A stretch of DNA of 64,000 nt from Sympetrum striolatum (GCA_947579665.1 OX388350.1:42937393-43001392), one strand, 5' to 3'. Shown: positions 33,431 through 45,920, counted from the stretch's first letter. The notes: generated by a model from the letters alone, not told the origin. Numbers and translations are program-made.

Positions 33431-34435
33431 AAAGTAATCTATGTCTTGGGTAAACATTGGTGATTTCGTGATATTAGTGAGTTCGTGATAAATTTTCAAA
33501 CTTCCGTTACGTAATTTCCAGTGGTTATATTGGCTGAAATTTTGGCATAGAGAAGGTTCTTGCATTCAGTTTTCTACATAAAATACGCCATTTGTTTTAT
33601 TTCATGTAAGTTAATCTTTGAATATTTATTTTGAACTTAATAATGTAACGAAATTATCGACGTTTAGAAAAATGATTATGCTTAGAAAAAGGGTAAAATT
33701 TTTACTCTAGATATTATGGAATTGAAGTTGGACATAGCACAGGAAAGCGTGTGACTTGACCCAACACCTGCCCATCCAAGTCACAATTTTTGATTTTTTC
33801 ATTTTTTGTACAACCTTAACTCTACATATCCATATTAGCTACAGTTTGTCGCTTAAACGGCTGTCTATTTTATTCTACGTTTATTAATAAAACCGATCTT
33901 TGGAAAATATTTCATGCAATAAATGAAATTTCTCTGAAAGGAATACCATAAGAAAATTACTTGACTTGCAATAACACATTTATGGTAACAACTCAAGTAT
34001 CAAATTTTGCTCGAGCGTATCCAAGTTTGCTTGATGACAAGTTTATAATAAAAGAAAATAAGATAGAATTGTTATTTTTCCTCTATTTTATTTAACCGTT
34101 CTTGCCTAAATAAAATAAGAAAAGGTACTATCTCGTATTATTTTGATGTGATGGAGTTTCTCAAAACGACGCCTTACTACGTGGATTTTTGTAACTTAAA
34201 ATAGTTTTAAACCGGTCGCAATATTAAAATATTTCTTCACATAGAACGTACGCTTTGTAATTTCATCATGCTTCCTAGTATGGAATTCCGCTAAGTCAAG
34301 GTATCGTTAGTTTAATGTATTTCCCTTAAAAATTATCGGTTATTGTTTTGTAAAATTCACAAGAAAGAAATTTTAAACGGGTAGCTGCAGGATTCATTTC
34401 CCTGATACTTTCCCTAACAAAGTTTAGTATCGAAT
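33431..34435. other. AT-rich noncoding stretch
   Basis: No feature supported. Confidence 0.5.
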
Positions 34436-34640
34436 TAATTCAGAATCGACAGAGGAAAATTTTAGGTCAAATAGTTAGAGGAGATAGGCTACTAAAGAAA
34501 GTAATTTATGGTAGAATTGAAGGGAAAAGACAGAAACTAAGACAAGGCAAAAGATATTGGATGACTTAAAGAGAGAGGAAACTTCCAAGAGATGGCGTTG
34601 AAGAGGGATTTTTGATGTACATGAATCTACTGACAGGTAG
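34436..34640 (+). mobile_element. Decayed LINE reverse-transcriptase C-terminus
   Basis: From 34441 the frame reads QNRQRKILGQIVRGDRL, then KKVIYGRIEGKR and RQGKRYWMT before a stop at 34567. A shifted frame continues with DDLKREET. The pattern (R-R-I-G-I-RGD-L, then IEGKR-RGR-R-DDLK) is the conserved tail of arthropod LINE proteins. It is the same tail as at 7567-7787 and 48030-48310. It is 5'-truncated and frameshifted, so nonfunctional. A tactgacaggtagaaca tail block matches the one at 7751-7768. Confidence 0.75.
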
Positions 34641-34689
34641 AACATTCTTGTATGTGTGTGTAGTTTTGTAGTATGTGATCTTACTATAG

Positions 34690-35015
34690 TACGGTAGTTA
34701 ATGGTAGGTCCTAGTATGAAGGTGAACGTTATCGTTACTGATAGTAGATAAAAAAAATGCCGGTAATGGCCGAGTTATGAATGTAAGCAAGCAAATGGAA
34801 AGGGTCATCGATCAGTAAGAAAGGAGTGCTTAACGTGAGTTTGAACACAAGTTGGATGGACAGAACTAGAATGACAAGATAAGTGTCAGCGTTATTAGAG
34901 GAAGATTTAAAAAAACGGTTGAGTGATGCGGGTGCTATGCTGAGGAGTATGAAGGCACGTAGCTCTAAGTGTAAAAGGGAATTCATGAAAAGATGCATTG
35001 ATTGATTGATTATTG
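34690..35015 (+). mobile_element. Possible further LINE fragment
   Basis: The plus frame from about 34896 reads EEDLKKRLSDAGAMLRSMK and continues with charged residues to a stop at 35004. It is weakly like the connection region of LINE reverse transcriptases, which lies upstream of the C-terminal block, so its position after 34640 would mean a separate or rearranged fragment. A (GATT)n run follows at 34998-35011. Low confidence. Confidence 0.25.
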
Positions 35016-35291
35016 TATATTATCTCTCTTGGAATATGATCGTAAGGGCTGAAAAATAAATACATTTTCGCTCCCAAGATATTACCCCAGAGGAAAATTT
35101 CAAAATATTATCAATACGACAAAATAAATACATGATATGTTCAAAAATTTGCAAAATACTTGTGAATACTTAAAAAGCATAGCAAAGATTATTCGTAAAA
35201 TAACAGAAGATAATTAAATAGTCAACTTTTAAAATATTGCAAAGACTAAATCAATCAATTCTGGCGATATATAGTGAAACTTATCCATGAT
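35016..35291. other. AT-rich spacer
   Basis: Nothing recognisable. Confidence 0.5.
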
Positions 35292-35405
35292 TAGTAGAAT
35301 TAAACACAATCTAAGTCCACAGTTTATTGAATAATAATATAATAATTGAATAATATCAATAGTTCAGTAAACTGCGGACATTGTCAAATTGTGTTTAATT
35401 CTACT
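35292..35405. mobile_element. Fold-back element, about 40-bp arms
   Basis: 35292-35328 pairs with the reverse complement of 35364-35405. tagtagaattaaacacaat is exact, and the rest carries a small bulge. The 35-base loop is A/T-only. MITE-like, with no coding capacity. Confidence 0.8.
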
Positions 35406-38399
35406 ATTACGCAGAATTTAAAGAGGTGGAGTTTTTAATCCTGTGGGATCATGAGTTACAAAATTCATAGGCTGTAATTTACATGAAATTAAGGTATGCG
35501 TTGGTATGAGGAATTGATGGATTAGGATGATCAGGGCTGGTTCGAATATTAGAAGAAGGTATTATTAAACTTTTTCGGGTAAAGAGATCCAAGATGTATG
35601 GTGGCTGTGAATTCCATTATAGTAAATACAAGTACCTACCAAGCATATATTTCCTTCTCATATCAGGCTTAAGCCACATGGGCTCCAAGCGAAAGGAAGA
35701 TCGATGGAAGATTGCTGTACACGAAAGAGTCTATTAGCATGCTTTACCCGAAAAAGGAATAGCATGGTTGATATGCACGTATGTGTACTCAATTACGTAC
35801 TATGTGTTAGCACGTAACGTCTCTTTTGATTATTCTGTTTCTATCCAATAACTTGCATCCCTCCCACGTACTCTCTGTGAAAGTGGGTGTGGTCAAGCGA
35901 TCAATCGTAATGCACTCGATAGGAGAGACGCCAATTGGGAGCGCGCCTAGGGCAATGAAGGGAGTCATGCACTAATGAGGAACGCGTTGTCTCCTATTCA
36001 TTACCTAACCAGGGTAAAACTTGCTCATCTTTATGCGGCGTAGGGCTTTGTTTCGCATTCAGGGTACACTCCTGGTGGTGGTTTCTTTTGCGTGAATTTT
36101 CCACCTATCGTCATTGAACCGGGCTCATTAAAATGCAAGGCTTGAATACTTACGCTGTTGTTGAATCTTTTTAGCTGCGTTGGTAACGAGGATGGCGTGT
36201 TAGTATTATAGTATTAGTTGGATTTTACGTAAGGTTTAAAGTATCAGTAAGATTTAAAATGGATTTGCGTTAAAGCAATTTGAATGAGTAAATAATGATC
36301 TGATATTAATTAATAGGCAAAGAAGTTGTATTCCCATAAAATTCTCCCCGAGTATAGAAAATACTCCAAAATTATCTCAGTAATTTTTTATTGCTAGTCT
36401 TACTGTTTTATCCATTTACTTTCTACCTTAGGTTTTCATTATTTTATATTCTAGAAATATATTAATATTGTAGTCATGAAAAGCATGTTCACCCTATTTG
36501 TTATACCGGCTGAATACTAATATGTAATATTTTAAGTAAACCGAATTTTCAGTGATCACTTGGAACTTGTCAATGGAGTAAAGTTATATGTAGTATTTGT
36601 GAACATGGAAAAAATTTATGTATTTTAAATTTAGATTACATTATGAATTTCACACTTCTGAAGTAGTCATATACCTAAAATCCTTACCTTAAGTCCTGAA
36701 TAGTAAATTTGCTAGCTTTGTGGTTATACTTTTCCTTAAACAATGAATGTATACTACGAGGCAGCATAATTATATCTTTCCGTTTACTATGGCTTCATCA
36801 TGTTCGTGGCTTTGATAATATAAGTACGAGGTATGAAAGACGTCAAAGGGTGAACTACCTCTTTCCTCATCATTCTCAGTAAACCTAATTGCCTTTACAA
36901 GGGTCTTGATAGCTTATAGTTCAGGAGTTAAGGTTAAAACCTGCCTTTGGACTTCATATTTCACAGACAGCTGTGTGTTGCCCTTGTATCCTAGGGAGTA
37001 TTTTCTCCCCCACTAATGAGGTACCATAGTTCCTATATTTCATATCTTTTGTCTTCCATCTGGTTTAGATAAGAAGTATATTTAGAATTTCAGCATTTAG
37101 GTTTCTTATTTAGTAAAGGAGATTGATGAGCAATCTAAAAGTCCTAAATCTCCAATTTAACCCCTCGACGCCATCAGACGTACAATTACGTCCGGCGTTA
37201 TTCTTCACTTCTTTATCTTAGAGAAGCTTTATTTTCGTATAATATTGTATAATACACGTATATTCTTCATAAGAAAAAGTTGTTCTTTACATACATGTGT
37301 GTTCTCTATTTTTCATATGTATATTATATTAGCTTAAAGATTTAGAACATTTATCCTGAAATTTCAACCGTGATAATTTCTAAATCTGCTAATACTCTAT
37401 ATCAAACCTATATAATATTCTGATTTTTCCCTCAGTTTCTATTTGCATTATTAACACAAATGCAAACCACATGCTATTTAGTTTAGGGAAACCAAAACTT
37501 TGTAAAAAATAGTTCAAGTGGAGCGCAACCTCAGAGAAATTTGTTAGTGCAGCCCAATTAATGCGTCGCCTAAAACTTTTACTTCTCACGTGTCAGAACT
37601 TTCCACTAGTGGAATTGTGATTAGTGTTGAATTTTTTATTTAAAGTTGGTTTTGGTCCGATTTCTTAAATGGAAATTTAATTATTGCTTTTTATTTCCGA
37701 GTATGGAATTCGTGATGACGGATCAGAGACTGTGAATAAACCTCATCGGGGCCTTAGGGGTTAACTACAAGGTTTATAGAGTAAAGAAAGAAAATTTGGA
37801 ACAGTTAAAGGAATTAGAAGTTTAAAATCTCCAATAAAGGGTTATTGAGTTGCAATGGTGTATCCTCAATGATCTTACCAGGTTATTAGTACATTTCCTA
37901 GAAACCGTCGGTAATTTTAGCATTTAATTAAATTTTTCAAGTACGGACATGAGTTGTGGTAAACTTTTTAGACGAATTACTGAAAGTAGAATCTTTTAAT
38001 AAAACTTAACGATGAGAAAATTATAGCACTGCGCTATTATCGTCTTCCGTAAAATGGTGGTAAGTCTCTTCAATTTCCTCCATCGCATTCCAAGGACGTC
38101 TCAAGAAAAAGAAAGATTCACTTTCTCCTTCAGCACTAAGGCCGTAATCTCAAGGAAAGTATTCTTGGCGGTGGGACGCCATTTACCGAAAGCCCTCAAA
38201 CACAAAACGCCGCGACATTTTATCTCCCCTTCCACGGTCTGTCTCTTCTCTATTTTCTCGTCCATTTGCCGCCCGAAAAAAAACCCTTCCATCTCTCGCC
38301 TTAATCTCAGCCAGCCGCTGAGTCATTTCCCAACCCTAAACGGTTTCCTTTCTCCGCTGCGAATCCCCAGCAGAAAATGCCTTTCCACACCTCGACACC
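35406..38399. other. Long noncoding stretch
   Basis: 35870-36130 is GC-richer but has no recognisable feature. A GTAAGT donor-like word with good context (gtg/gtaagt) sits at about 38060, which is common by chance. 38050-38400 is strongly pyrimidine-biased. No gene. Confidence 0.4.
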
Positions 38400-38545
38400 A
38401 TTAGTTCTGCTCCCCATAGTCTTCCAACCACCTTAAAAATCCCACCTCACGGATATTTCTGCTCCTATATATCATTCCCTTTGCCCTTTCCATTGATGGG
38501 CCTTTTCTCGCATACCTTCGCAGGCCATTTTCGCCTCTACACCTC
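38400..38545 (+). repeat. Direct repeat D, copy 1
   Basis: Matches 39446-39585 in the same orientation, about 1.05 kb apart. Shared words are ccccatag, cctcacggatatttct, atcattc, ttttcgca or ttctcgca, ccttcgc and ccattttcgcc. Identity by eye is near 80 percent. It has no terminal TG/CA that would mark an LTR, so a local duplication is more likely. Confidence 0.75.
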
Positions 38546-39445
38546 GTCCTCCTCGCCTCCAGGAATCGAATCGGAAACCAAAATCGGAAAGATCGGTTAT
38601 TTTTGCCTTAGTAAGAAGCGAAATCGAACCAAAAATAAAAATTCTCAAACCTAAACAAAAATCTAAAGTCTTAAAACAAAATGAAACATATTACGGCTCG
38701 ATGCCTTGCCTAAGTTCATATCTAAAAGTACATGTAATAAAAATGTCCTGATTGATTGTATTATTTAATTTTCGAATCGGAAATAACCGATTCCAACCGG
38801 ATATACTTAGTTTGTCGTAACTAAACTGGAACATGAGCGAAATTTTCTGTTTTCATTGAACCGGTGCGAAAAACAAATATAATTATAATGTTTTTATTCT
38901 TCTTCTCGATATAATTGACAAATACAAATGAAAAAAAAATCATTATTATCAAGTAACATAGATACTCCTTTGGTCACAGTTGCCTGGTTTGGGGTTGGGA
39001 CTCTTCAACAAATTGAAATAAATAATTAATACAATTAACGCGATAAAATAAAGACCGTTAGTTAAAATATTACAAAAAATATATATAAAAAAATAATATA
39101 CTCATAGTATTAAAATGGACAGCATTCAAACAATCTTTTTTTACAAAAGTTCGGCGCTATCATATTTGAAAATAAATTCCTTAATTGATTTAACAAATTT
39201 CACTTCTGTAGCGGCAGTGGTAATTTTTTCTGAAAATAATTAAAACTAAATTGGAACTTAAATACAAGAAAGACTGACAGAGTTAACAATAACTTTGAAG
39301 GGTTTGTTTTAGATATTAAAATATTCGGTGAACGTCTTTTCCCAATCTCCTCCGCGATTATTATATATCCTCAATACCCATAGAATAAAACATTTAACAT
39401 GGGTAAAATTCGTTTCCTTGCTTCCCGCAACTCACCGCCTGTACT
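38546..39445. other. AT-rich interval between direct repeats D
   Basis: No gene. Short related words (gaatcgg near 38567 and 38776) occur on both edges of the first third. The rest is A/T-rich. Confidence 0.4.
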
Positions 39446-39585
39446 ACTACTTCTAGTCCCCATAGTTTTCCGACCGCCCTAAAAATCGCACCTCACGGAT
39501 ATTTCTACCGCTATACATCATTCTCTTTTCCCTCCGAATGATGGCGCTCTTTTCGCATTCCTTCGCGGCCCATTTTCGCCATCCA
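39446..39585 (+). repeat. Direct repeat D, copy 2
   Basis: Partner of 38400-38545. It opens a GC-rich island that runs to about 40000 and has frames open on both strands. Confidence 0.75.
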
Positions 39586-41734
39586 TTCATCTCCCGCCCC
39601 TCATTCCTTTTCGGTATCGAATTCTCCTCGATCTTTCGCGGCCCCGCCATCGGTCTCTTTCTCTTCTTTTCCCGGGGCGTGGAAATGTTCCCGATGTGGA
39701 ATAAAATGGTTTCTGCGCGAAGCGAAGTGTCGGTGTGCATCACTCGCTCATACGGGCGCATTGCGAACCGGAATTCCGGGGCCGCGTAAGTGATCGTCGG
39801 TAAATGTTTGATAGCGCGGATACTTTTCGCGGTGCCGTGAGCGTTTGCGGTTTCAAAGCGGTCATCAAGGGATAAATAATGCCGTGCTCGAAGATCTCCG
39901 TGTGAGGAAGGAATTCGCGGGTGCTTCTTTGGGGAATGGGGTACGCGAGTTAACTTGCAGCGAGCGGGGCTTTAGCGGGTGGGGAAAGGATGTGGCTCAG
40001 TATTTAGGTGATTGGTTCGTAAATTTTGGATCGGCCCTCACACAGGGCTATCGGAATAGTTTATCATGGATGCATATTCGTAGAGCTAGTTTACTAAATT
40101 CAGCAGCGGGAGTCTTGGCTCGAAATATCTTTTCAACATTTTTTTCACTCTCGCTGTTATTATCAAACCTATTTTTCATTAGCTGATAAAATAAAAGAAC
40201 TTGTTAATGTTCACAGGAATATTCAACACCGATTCCTGTGTGAATTCGTTCTTTTTATTTCATATCTATGACGCCATTCTACTAAACCGAACTTGGGCAT
40301 ATTATATTTATGCCTTAAACTATTCGATTGTAGATAATATATTTTTTAATGAAAAGAAGAAGTTGGAAACAAATATTAGCCTCTTGCGAATTTCATTGAG
40401 TTAAAGAATATTTTCAAGCATGAATGAATGCATCATTTTAAGCATAATCAATGTTCAAGCATGAAATGTGATTGTCCTTTCGCTGTTTGTGCGATCCAAT
40501 CCCATGGATTTTTAAAACTTAGTAAAAGAATAATATGTATATACTCAAGTGTTTGCAAAGCAATTAATAGCTGCAACTCGTGACATCCAAGTTCTATTCG
40601 GAAGACGGATACTTTCGTTTTACTTAATATCCAAAATTAAAAAGCTTTTAAGATCCAGGTTGATATCGTATAATATATTAGTTAATCATTATTTCAATAA
40701 ATAAAAGTACTTTCCTGTATATGAAATAGTACCTATCGCTTCAGATATGTTGAAACACGGCCTTCGTCCATACTAGAAAATTATGTTTATGCTTGTTCTT
40801 CTTTAGATTTACGTCATTAACTTTTAATTAATTTAAAGTTAAAATAGATCAAACATTTTCTTAATGAAGGGTTTTGAGGCCGGAAATGAGTAAGTTTGCT
40901 TAGGGATAGCTATTCATAAGAATTTTTTACCCATGCTCTTTTCAATATGTAAGGTATGTACGAGCCCTAAATTATTTTCCTCTGCAATTTAAGGAAGCCA
41001 GCTAGAGTAAGTACGGTAAAATATTTAGGTATTTGTCATTGTAAATGTAGAAATTCCTTGATACCTCTAAATTACGATCTCATATTTCAATAAGCTTAGG
41101 ATGCAATTCTTACTCTTTGTAAATTTTGCAAACTTTCCAAATTCAGCCTGTTAATATGATTGGAATCCGGAATTTTTAGACGGAACAGAGCTGCTGATAA
41201 CGAATGAATTTCGAGCAACTTTAGCCCCAAATATAAATTCACTCAATATTAATTAAGGAGTAGAATTCAAAAATGCCTTTCAACAGGTACTCCTTCCCCG
41301 GAATTCGCATTTTAAAAAGTTTCATTATTTGAAAATGAAAAGCGACGAATGGAAAAAAAAATCTTCTGGATGCGGCTCGGATATAAATTATGGTGGTACC
41401 TAGCGTTGACGTTCTGCTGGAATTTATCATTCAGGAGCATTCGAAGGGTCCTTGTTATAGCCTCACAATGCGTCGAAAACAAGCGTTCGTCGTCATAATC
41501 TCGTTAGCGTTCTTCCCTTTTCCCCTCTCGTTTCCCTCTCTCCTTCATCTCCTCCCAAGAGCTTAATCATCCATACATATGCATATATTTACATATAATG
41601 TAGAAATATAACCCCAAAAAGTAATGCTTTTTTTAAGAGACGCTTTATTATTTAGAGATTCAGAAGTGGTACAGCTTAGATTTTTTTTAATCCCGAAATG
41701 TCTTCGATTCGCAGAATATGGGATTTTTTTATTT
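39586..41734. other. GC-rich island, then AT-rich noncoding
   Basis: 39586-40000 is GC-rich, with a frame open until a TAA inside a donor-like GTAAGT at about 39786. An exon ending there is conceivable, but no acceptor or protein similarity supports it. 40000-41734 has nothing recognisable. Confidence 0.4.
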
Positions 41735-41765
41735 ACCTCGTAGTCCTGGGTTCGGTCCCGTCCAC
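41735..41765 (+). repeat. SINE B-box remnant
   Basis: gtcctgggttcggtcccg holds a near-consensus B box (GGTTCGGTCCC at 41749-41759) with a ctggg stem-like flank. No A box is evident upstream. Confidence 0.35.
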
Positions 41766-42383
41766 TTATATTTTTTCCACAGGAATACATTCCATCCATT
41801 CCATTTTTTTCTTTTTGACACTAACATTGTCATTTCTTTGCCTACAGAAAGGGGATATAAACACCCGAAAGGAAAGTTATATTCTAGTTTTAAAAAAGTA
41901 TTTCATATATATAGGTTTTTAATTTTTTTTGTTTTATCTCCTAAATGAGAATGATACTATGGCTATCGAAATGCGTATTGGTTGTTTTAGTTTTAGAAAG
42001 TTGGTAATCCGTAGTTCTATTGTTTCCGAAAACTGGCGACAACGAGTTGCGTAACGCCAACAGAGACGGCTATTGGAGAAGTCTAAGACCTCTTATTCAT
42101 CAAAAGTCTTGTACCAATTTTCTTTCTTTACTTCATGAAAGATTAATTAATACTAAAATATCGGCTTCTTTTATTAGTCACGATAACAGTGATGAAATGG
42201 GCCGGTATTAGATTAATTTTTTTAATTCGAAAAGTATTCACCTTGAGAAAAGCAATATTGAAGTTGAATCTCGCAATGTTTTTTGGGAAAGGTAGCACTG
42301 CAAGAAATGAAAGGAGGAAAAGTAGCGACGCACAGCCAAAATAAAAACGTTTCTAAATATTGATACATTATTTTATCATGTAT

Positions 42384-42387
<4 letters not shown>
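41766..42387. other. AT-rich noncoding stretch
   Basis: No feature supported. Confidence 0.5.

Positions 42388-42475
<88 letters not shown>
42388..42475. repeat. (TA)44 microsatellite
   Basis: About 88 bases of uninterrupted TA, the longest simple repeat in the window. Its minus-strand translation is an Ile-Tyr run, not a protein. Confidence 0.98.
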
Positions 42476-42480
<5 letters not shown>

Positions 42481-42934
42481 TTCGAATACGATATGCATCG
42501 TATACCCAAAAGCCTATGGGGAAGAGTTACTAACTAGTGAGAACTTTACTTATGGGTTAGTTTACACAGAGTTAATTCTAAGAAGGTAATTTTGCTGCGG
42601 CATTTCTGAGAGGGCGTGGGAATGAATGAGGAATGACAGTTAACTGCTACATTTACCCAAATCTGCAATCTATTAAATCTTCTTCAACGACAAGAATAAG
42701 GCATAAGAAAATATTGAATTAAAATATCTTTCAAGGAGGCTTTTAGGAGCAGGGTATTAAGCAAATATAAATACTATAAGAAAAGGGATGGTAGAGGTCT
42801 TTAAGATGGCTTGGATGTGTCAAGGATTCTTATGCAGGCAAGGAGGTGACACTGAATTTGAAGACCCGATCGTATATACCAAATAGAATCTGCTAATTTG
42901 GCCTCGACTTTGTGGTACTTTTCCATAATAATTC
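42476..42934. other. Noncoding stretch
   Basis: Nothing recognisable. Confidence 0.5.
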
Positions 42935-43172
42935 TTGAGAAAAATAACACTTTTACCTTTATCACAGTAATTTTATTAACTAACGACCATGGTTTCGATC
43001 TATTAGTTCATTTTCATGTGACAGGATATGACCATTACTATATATACTTTGTACTGGTCATGTTCGGTTCTTCTTCATATCACTATCATCTGAGGATGAT
43101 CGTACAGATTGAAACTATGGTCGTGAGACAATAAAATTACCGTAGTAAAGCTATAAGTGTTCTTTTCTCTTA
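42935..43172. mobile_element. Palindromic element with about 67-bp arms and a hammerhead-like core
   Basis: 42935-43001 pairs with the reverse complement of 43104-43172 (taattttatt, acgacca and tagtttcaatct-type blocks). On the plus strand 43090-43096 is CTGAGGA, followed by a short weak stem, GAAAC at 43111-43115, and ctatggtcgt. That is the same box order as 13632-13664. The left arm keeps gaaaccatggtcgtt on the minus strand but has lost its first core box. Same repeat family as 12178, 13600 and 45921. Confidence 0.65.
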
Positions 43173-44054
43173 GGATTTAGTAAATACCAAAATTATATAA
43201 TGATCAGTAAAAATGATAATTCTACATATAGAGTGAAACAGGGGAAAATGAGAAACAATGCAAACTAAGGAATGAATAAATGAGGTGACGGAATTCAAAT
43301 AACGTACCAATCCTCGAATTAATAGTACATATAAAAACTTACGTACATACATATCCACGCCTTTCTGCATCCCCTCAATCACTTCTCCGCTTCCTTCAAT
43401 CGCCGTCGCTTCATCACGTCACGGATTTCCCCCTCTCTTTCTCGCAGCCTTCTGCAGACTCCCATGGTTTCCAGATTCCGGAAAAAAAGTCCTTCTCTCA
43501 CTTTATCTTTCGTGAAAATTCAAGTGGGACCCTTCGAATTTTTTCCGTCCTCTCTTCCCCGTTTTATTTATTGGGGGCCGTATATTTCCCGAGTTCTTTC
43601 TTTTTTATTCCCTTTCCTGCTCGATCTCTCGTTTGAATGGTTTTAAGCCCCATAAGATGGATTGTTTCGCAGCCATACGAGGAGTATGAAAAATAAGTGG
43701 AAATTTCCCTGTTTTCGTACCGTGCGTGCTCGCAATAATTGGGGGAAGGGATTATTTTATTTTTAATCCTAATTTAATATTAATTAATTTAACTTTAAAT
43801 TTATTTAATAAGTATTAATTTATTTTAATTCATCTTTTTAATATTATTACAATTCATTATTAGAAGTACAAATATAATACATTTAATAAATAATTTATAA
43901 TTAAATTGATTACTTTATTTACATTTATTTTTAATAGGTATTAATTTATTTAGAAAAGTTATTTAATTAATTAATGTATTGGTTATAAAATATATATATG
44001 TATAATAATTTTAATAAATAATATTTAATATAGTTTAGTTATTTAATAACAGTC
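43173..44054. other. Pyrimidine-rich island, then A/T-only block
   Basis: 43370-43660 is GC-richer and C/T-biased, with chance frames. 43755-44045 is almost pure A/T (ttaattta-like words), a low-complexity block. Confidence 0.6.
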
Positions 44055-44155
44055 TTGGGTAGTGGAATTGCTGAAGTTTCTAATCCGGTCGCGGGTTCGA
44101 ATCCTGACTTATCGGAATTTTCTGGCCAGGGAATGGATGAGTGCGTTTGTAAATA
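44055..44155 (+). repeat. tRNA-derived SINE
   Basis: The A box TAGTGGAATTG (44060-44070) fits TRGYNNARNNG exactly, and the B box GGTTCGAATCC (44094-44104) is exact, with 34 bases between their starts. The following cggaattttctggccaggga looks like the SINE body and resembles gggaattttcctgggtg after the B box at 59490. A 73-codon frame crossing it is incidental. Confidence 0.75.
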
Positions 44156-44387
44156 GAAATAATTATCGATATGGATCTAATTTGGATTTTCCTGTTTTAT
44201 TTAAAGAAGTCATTATTAAAGTAATCGCTGAAATTTGGTATTATTACCAGGTGGCAACGGTCGAGGGGGATATAGTGAGATAACAATACAATCAGTCCGG
44301 CATTCGCTCAAGGGTAGGCGGAAAACCCTTCGAAAAACCTCCTGTGGACAGTACTTATTTAAGCAATAAGCTGGAAATTATGAACTA
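44156..44387. other. Noncoding, probably SINE body and flank
   Basis: No clear 3' end of the SINE. Nothing else is recognisable. Confidence 0.4.
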
Positions 44388-44433
44388 TGTACATTTGACA
44401 TAATGACATTTAGTTCTTTATGTCAAATGTACA
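44388..44433. repeat. Perfect 15-bp hairpin
   Basis: tgtacatttgacata (44388-44402) and its exact reverse complement (44419-44433) flank a 16-base loop that itself repeats tgacat. Confidence 0.9.
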
Positions 44434-44586
44434 ATTTACAAAACCACCAAGCACAGATACAATCGATTTTATTATTTTCCACTACACAATTTAATACATT
44501 GTGCTACCTGGGCCTATTTTTACTCTAAAGATTATAAGGTGATTTAAACATATATTAAACATATATTAAACATACATTATACATAC
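44434..44586 (+). repeat. A/T-rich spacer with a 12-bp triplication
   Basis: A 12-base word (aaacatatatta) occurs about three times in tandem near 44547-44583. The segment may be the outer edge of the MITE that follows, since ttataagg-like text has a distant inverted match near 44850. Confidence 0.5.
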
Positions 44587-44822
44587 ATGCTACTACATTA
44601 AAAAAGTTACCGAACTTATTTTTCCCACCAAAACGCCGAACAGGAGAACGTTAAAAGTTTGATGATAGATGGGTTGGTCGGTAGTTAGGGATTAGTACCC
44701 GCAGTAGGTAGTAGCTCTACCCACAATATGAGGCGCTATATACTACCAGAATTTTAAATTTCTCCTGCTCGGCGTTTTCGCGGTAATAAATAAGTTCTGG
44801 AACTTTATGAACATAGTAGCAC
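44587..44822. mobile_element. MITE with about 62-bp terminal inverted repeats
   Basis: 44587-44648 pairs with the reverse complement of 44761-44822. Matching blocks are tgctactac, cgaacttatt or agaacttatt, and aaaacgccga then caggaga. The internal 110 bases have no frame. No transposase is present. Superfamily and target-site duplication are unclear. Confidence 0.85.
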
Positions 44823-45920
44823 ATATATAGCAATTCAAATTTTATAATCTTATAAGCTTATTTTTAACATTCTCTGGCATTGGAGCGAGAAGTTCTCCAC
44901 GTAATGCATTCTTTATCTTTCGATCTTTTCGATAGCGCATTATATCCCGGCAGGAAATCGCATTGCCTAATTTTTCCTTCCCGCACGTCTTACTCGCGCA
45001 GAAATTTCAATTTCGGGTAATGTACACACTGGCGGGCATTCCGAATCATTCCGCGGTGCTTGCTTTTAATTTTCCTCGGGGTGCGCTGGAGTTAGTCTCG
45101 GATATTCTCTACCGCGCGGTGTACATACACTGAGGATTGCGTGTTCGGAATTTTTGGTTTGTAAATCCTAATCTCATGCGAGAGAAAATTTGAATCAGCG
45201 AGGACTGCCTCTAATATTTTCTTTTTCGTATTTGAAGGAAGGATTTCTACATGGAGCCGTTTCTGTCTTTCTCATTTTATAATTTTCGTGATTTTATTTC
45301 CGAAGCCTGGATTGAAGGCTTTTCATTTAAGGGAGGATTTCTGTTTTGAACGATGTCATCGATAAACATCTGCTGTTATTTCGAAGATGTGATTCACACG
45401 TCATAGGATTGAGAGCAAATTACGTTTATTTTTATTTTCGTCTTATTTTAATGCGATTGCAGATTTAAAGCTAAATGTTGAAGCTAATTATTTTTTCTTC
45501 ATTGAATTCTGACTTATTTTGAATTTTAAATTTCAAGCCCGTTAGAAACCTTTTTGTTGCAGAATGGAAGGGATATTTATTTCTTGGTATATCCTTTCAC
45601 GTAGTTAGTTGATTCATGTAAATGCTGTAGAGCTGAGTTGGGAACCTATCACGAATCTATATATCGTTTAAACTTTCAGTGTAAAAAATTTTGTGCAAGC
45701 AAATCTCGTTCCGTTATAACTAGAAGTTTAGAACGTAGAGCAGTGAAAATAATGCAATCAATGGAAATGGTCTGTCAAATTTTTTAACTTTATGCAAATT
45801 TTTCGTAAACAACATATATCTTTTGCTACTGAATACTTTAATGTAGTGTAGCTGAGTAAGGCTTATTTGTAAATAAAATCAATGGTAGTAGGCTTGACTA
45901 TGTGGGATTCCACAGAAATA
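44823..45920. other. Noncoding stretch with a GC-richer patch
   Basis: 44880-45180 is GC-richer. No frame, repeat partner or RNA fold is recognisable. Confidence 0.45.

Noticed and set aside
32821..33432. GC-rich overlapping frames as an exon
   Set aside because: Frames are open on both strands over the same bases with no domain, and no splice-site pair delimits any of them.
38400..39585. An LTR retrotransposon
   Set aside because: The repeats are short, lack TG...CA ends, and the interior has no gag, pol or primer-binding site that I can see.
42222..42509. Minus-strand 95-codon frame with a long Ile-Tyr run
   Set aside because: It is the translation of the (TA)n microsatellite and not a protein.
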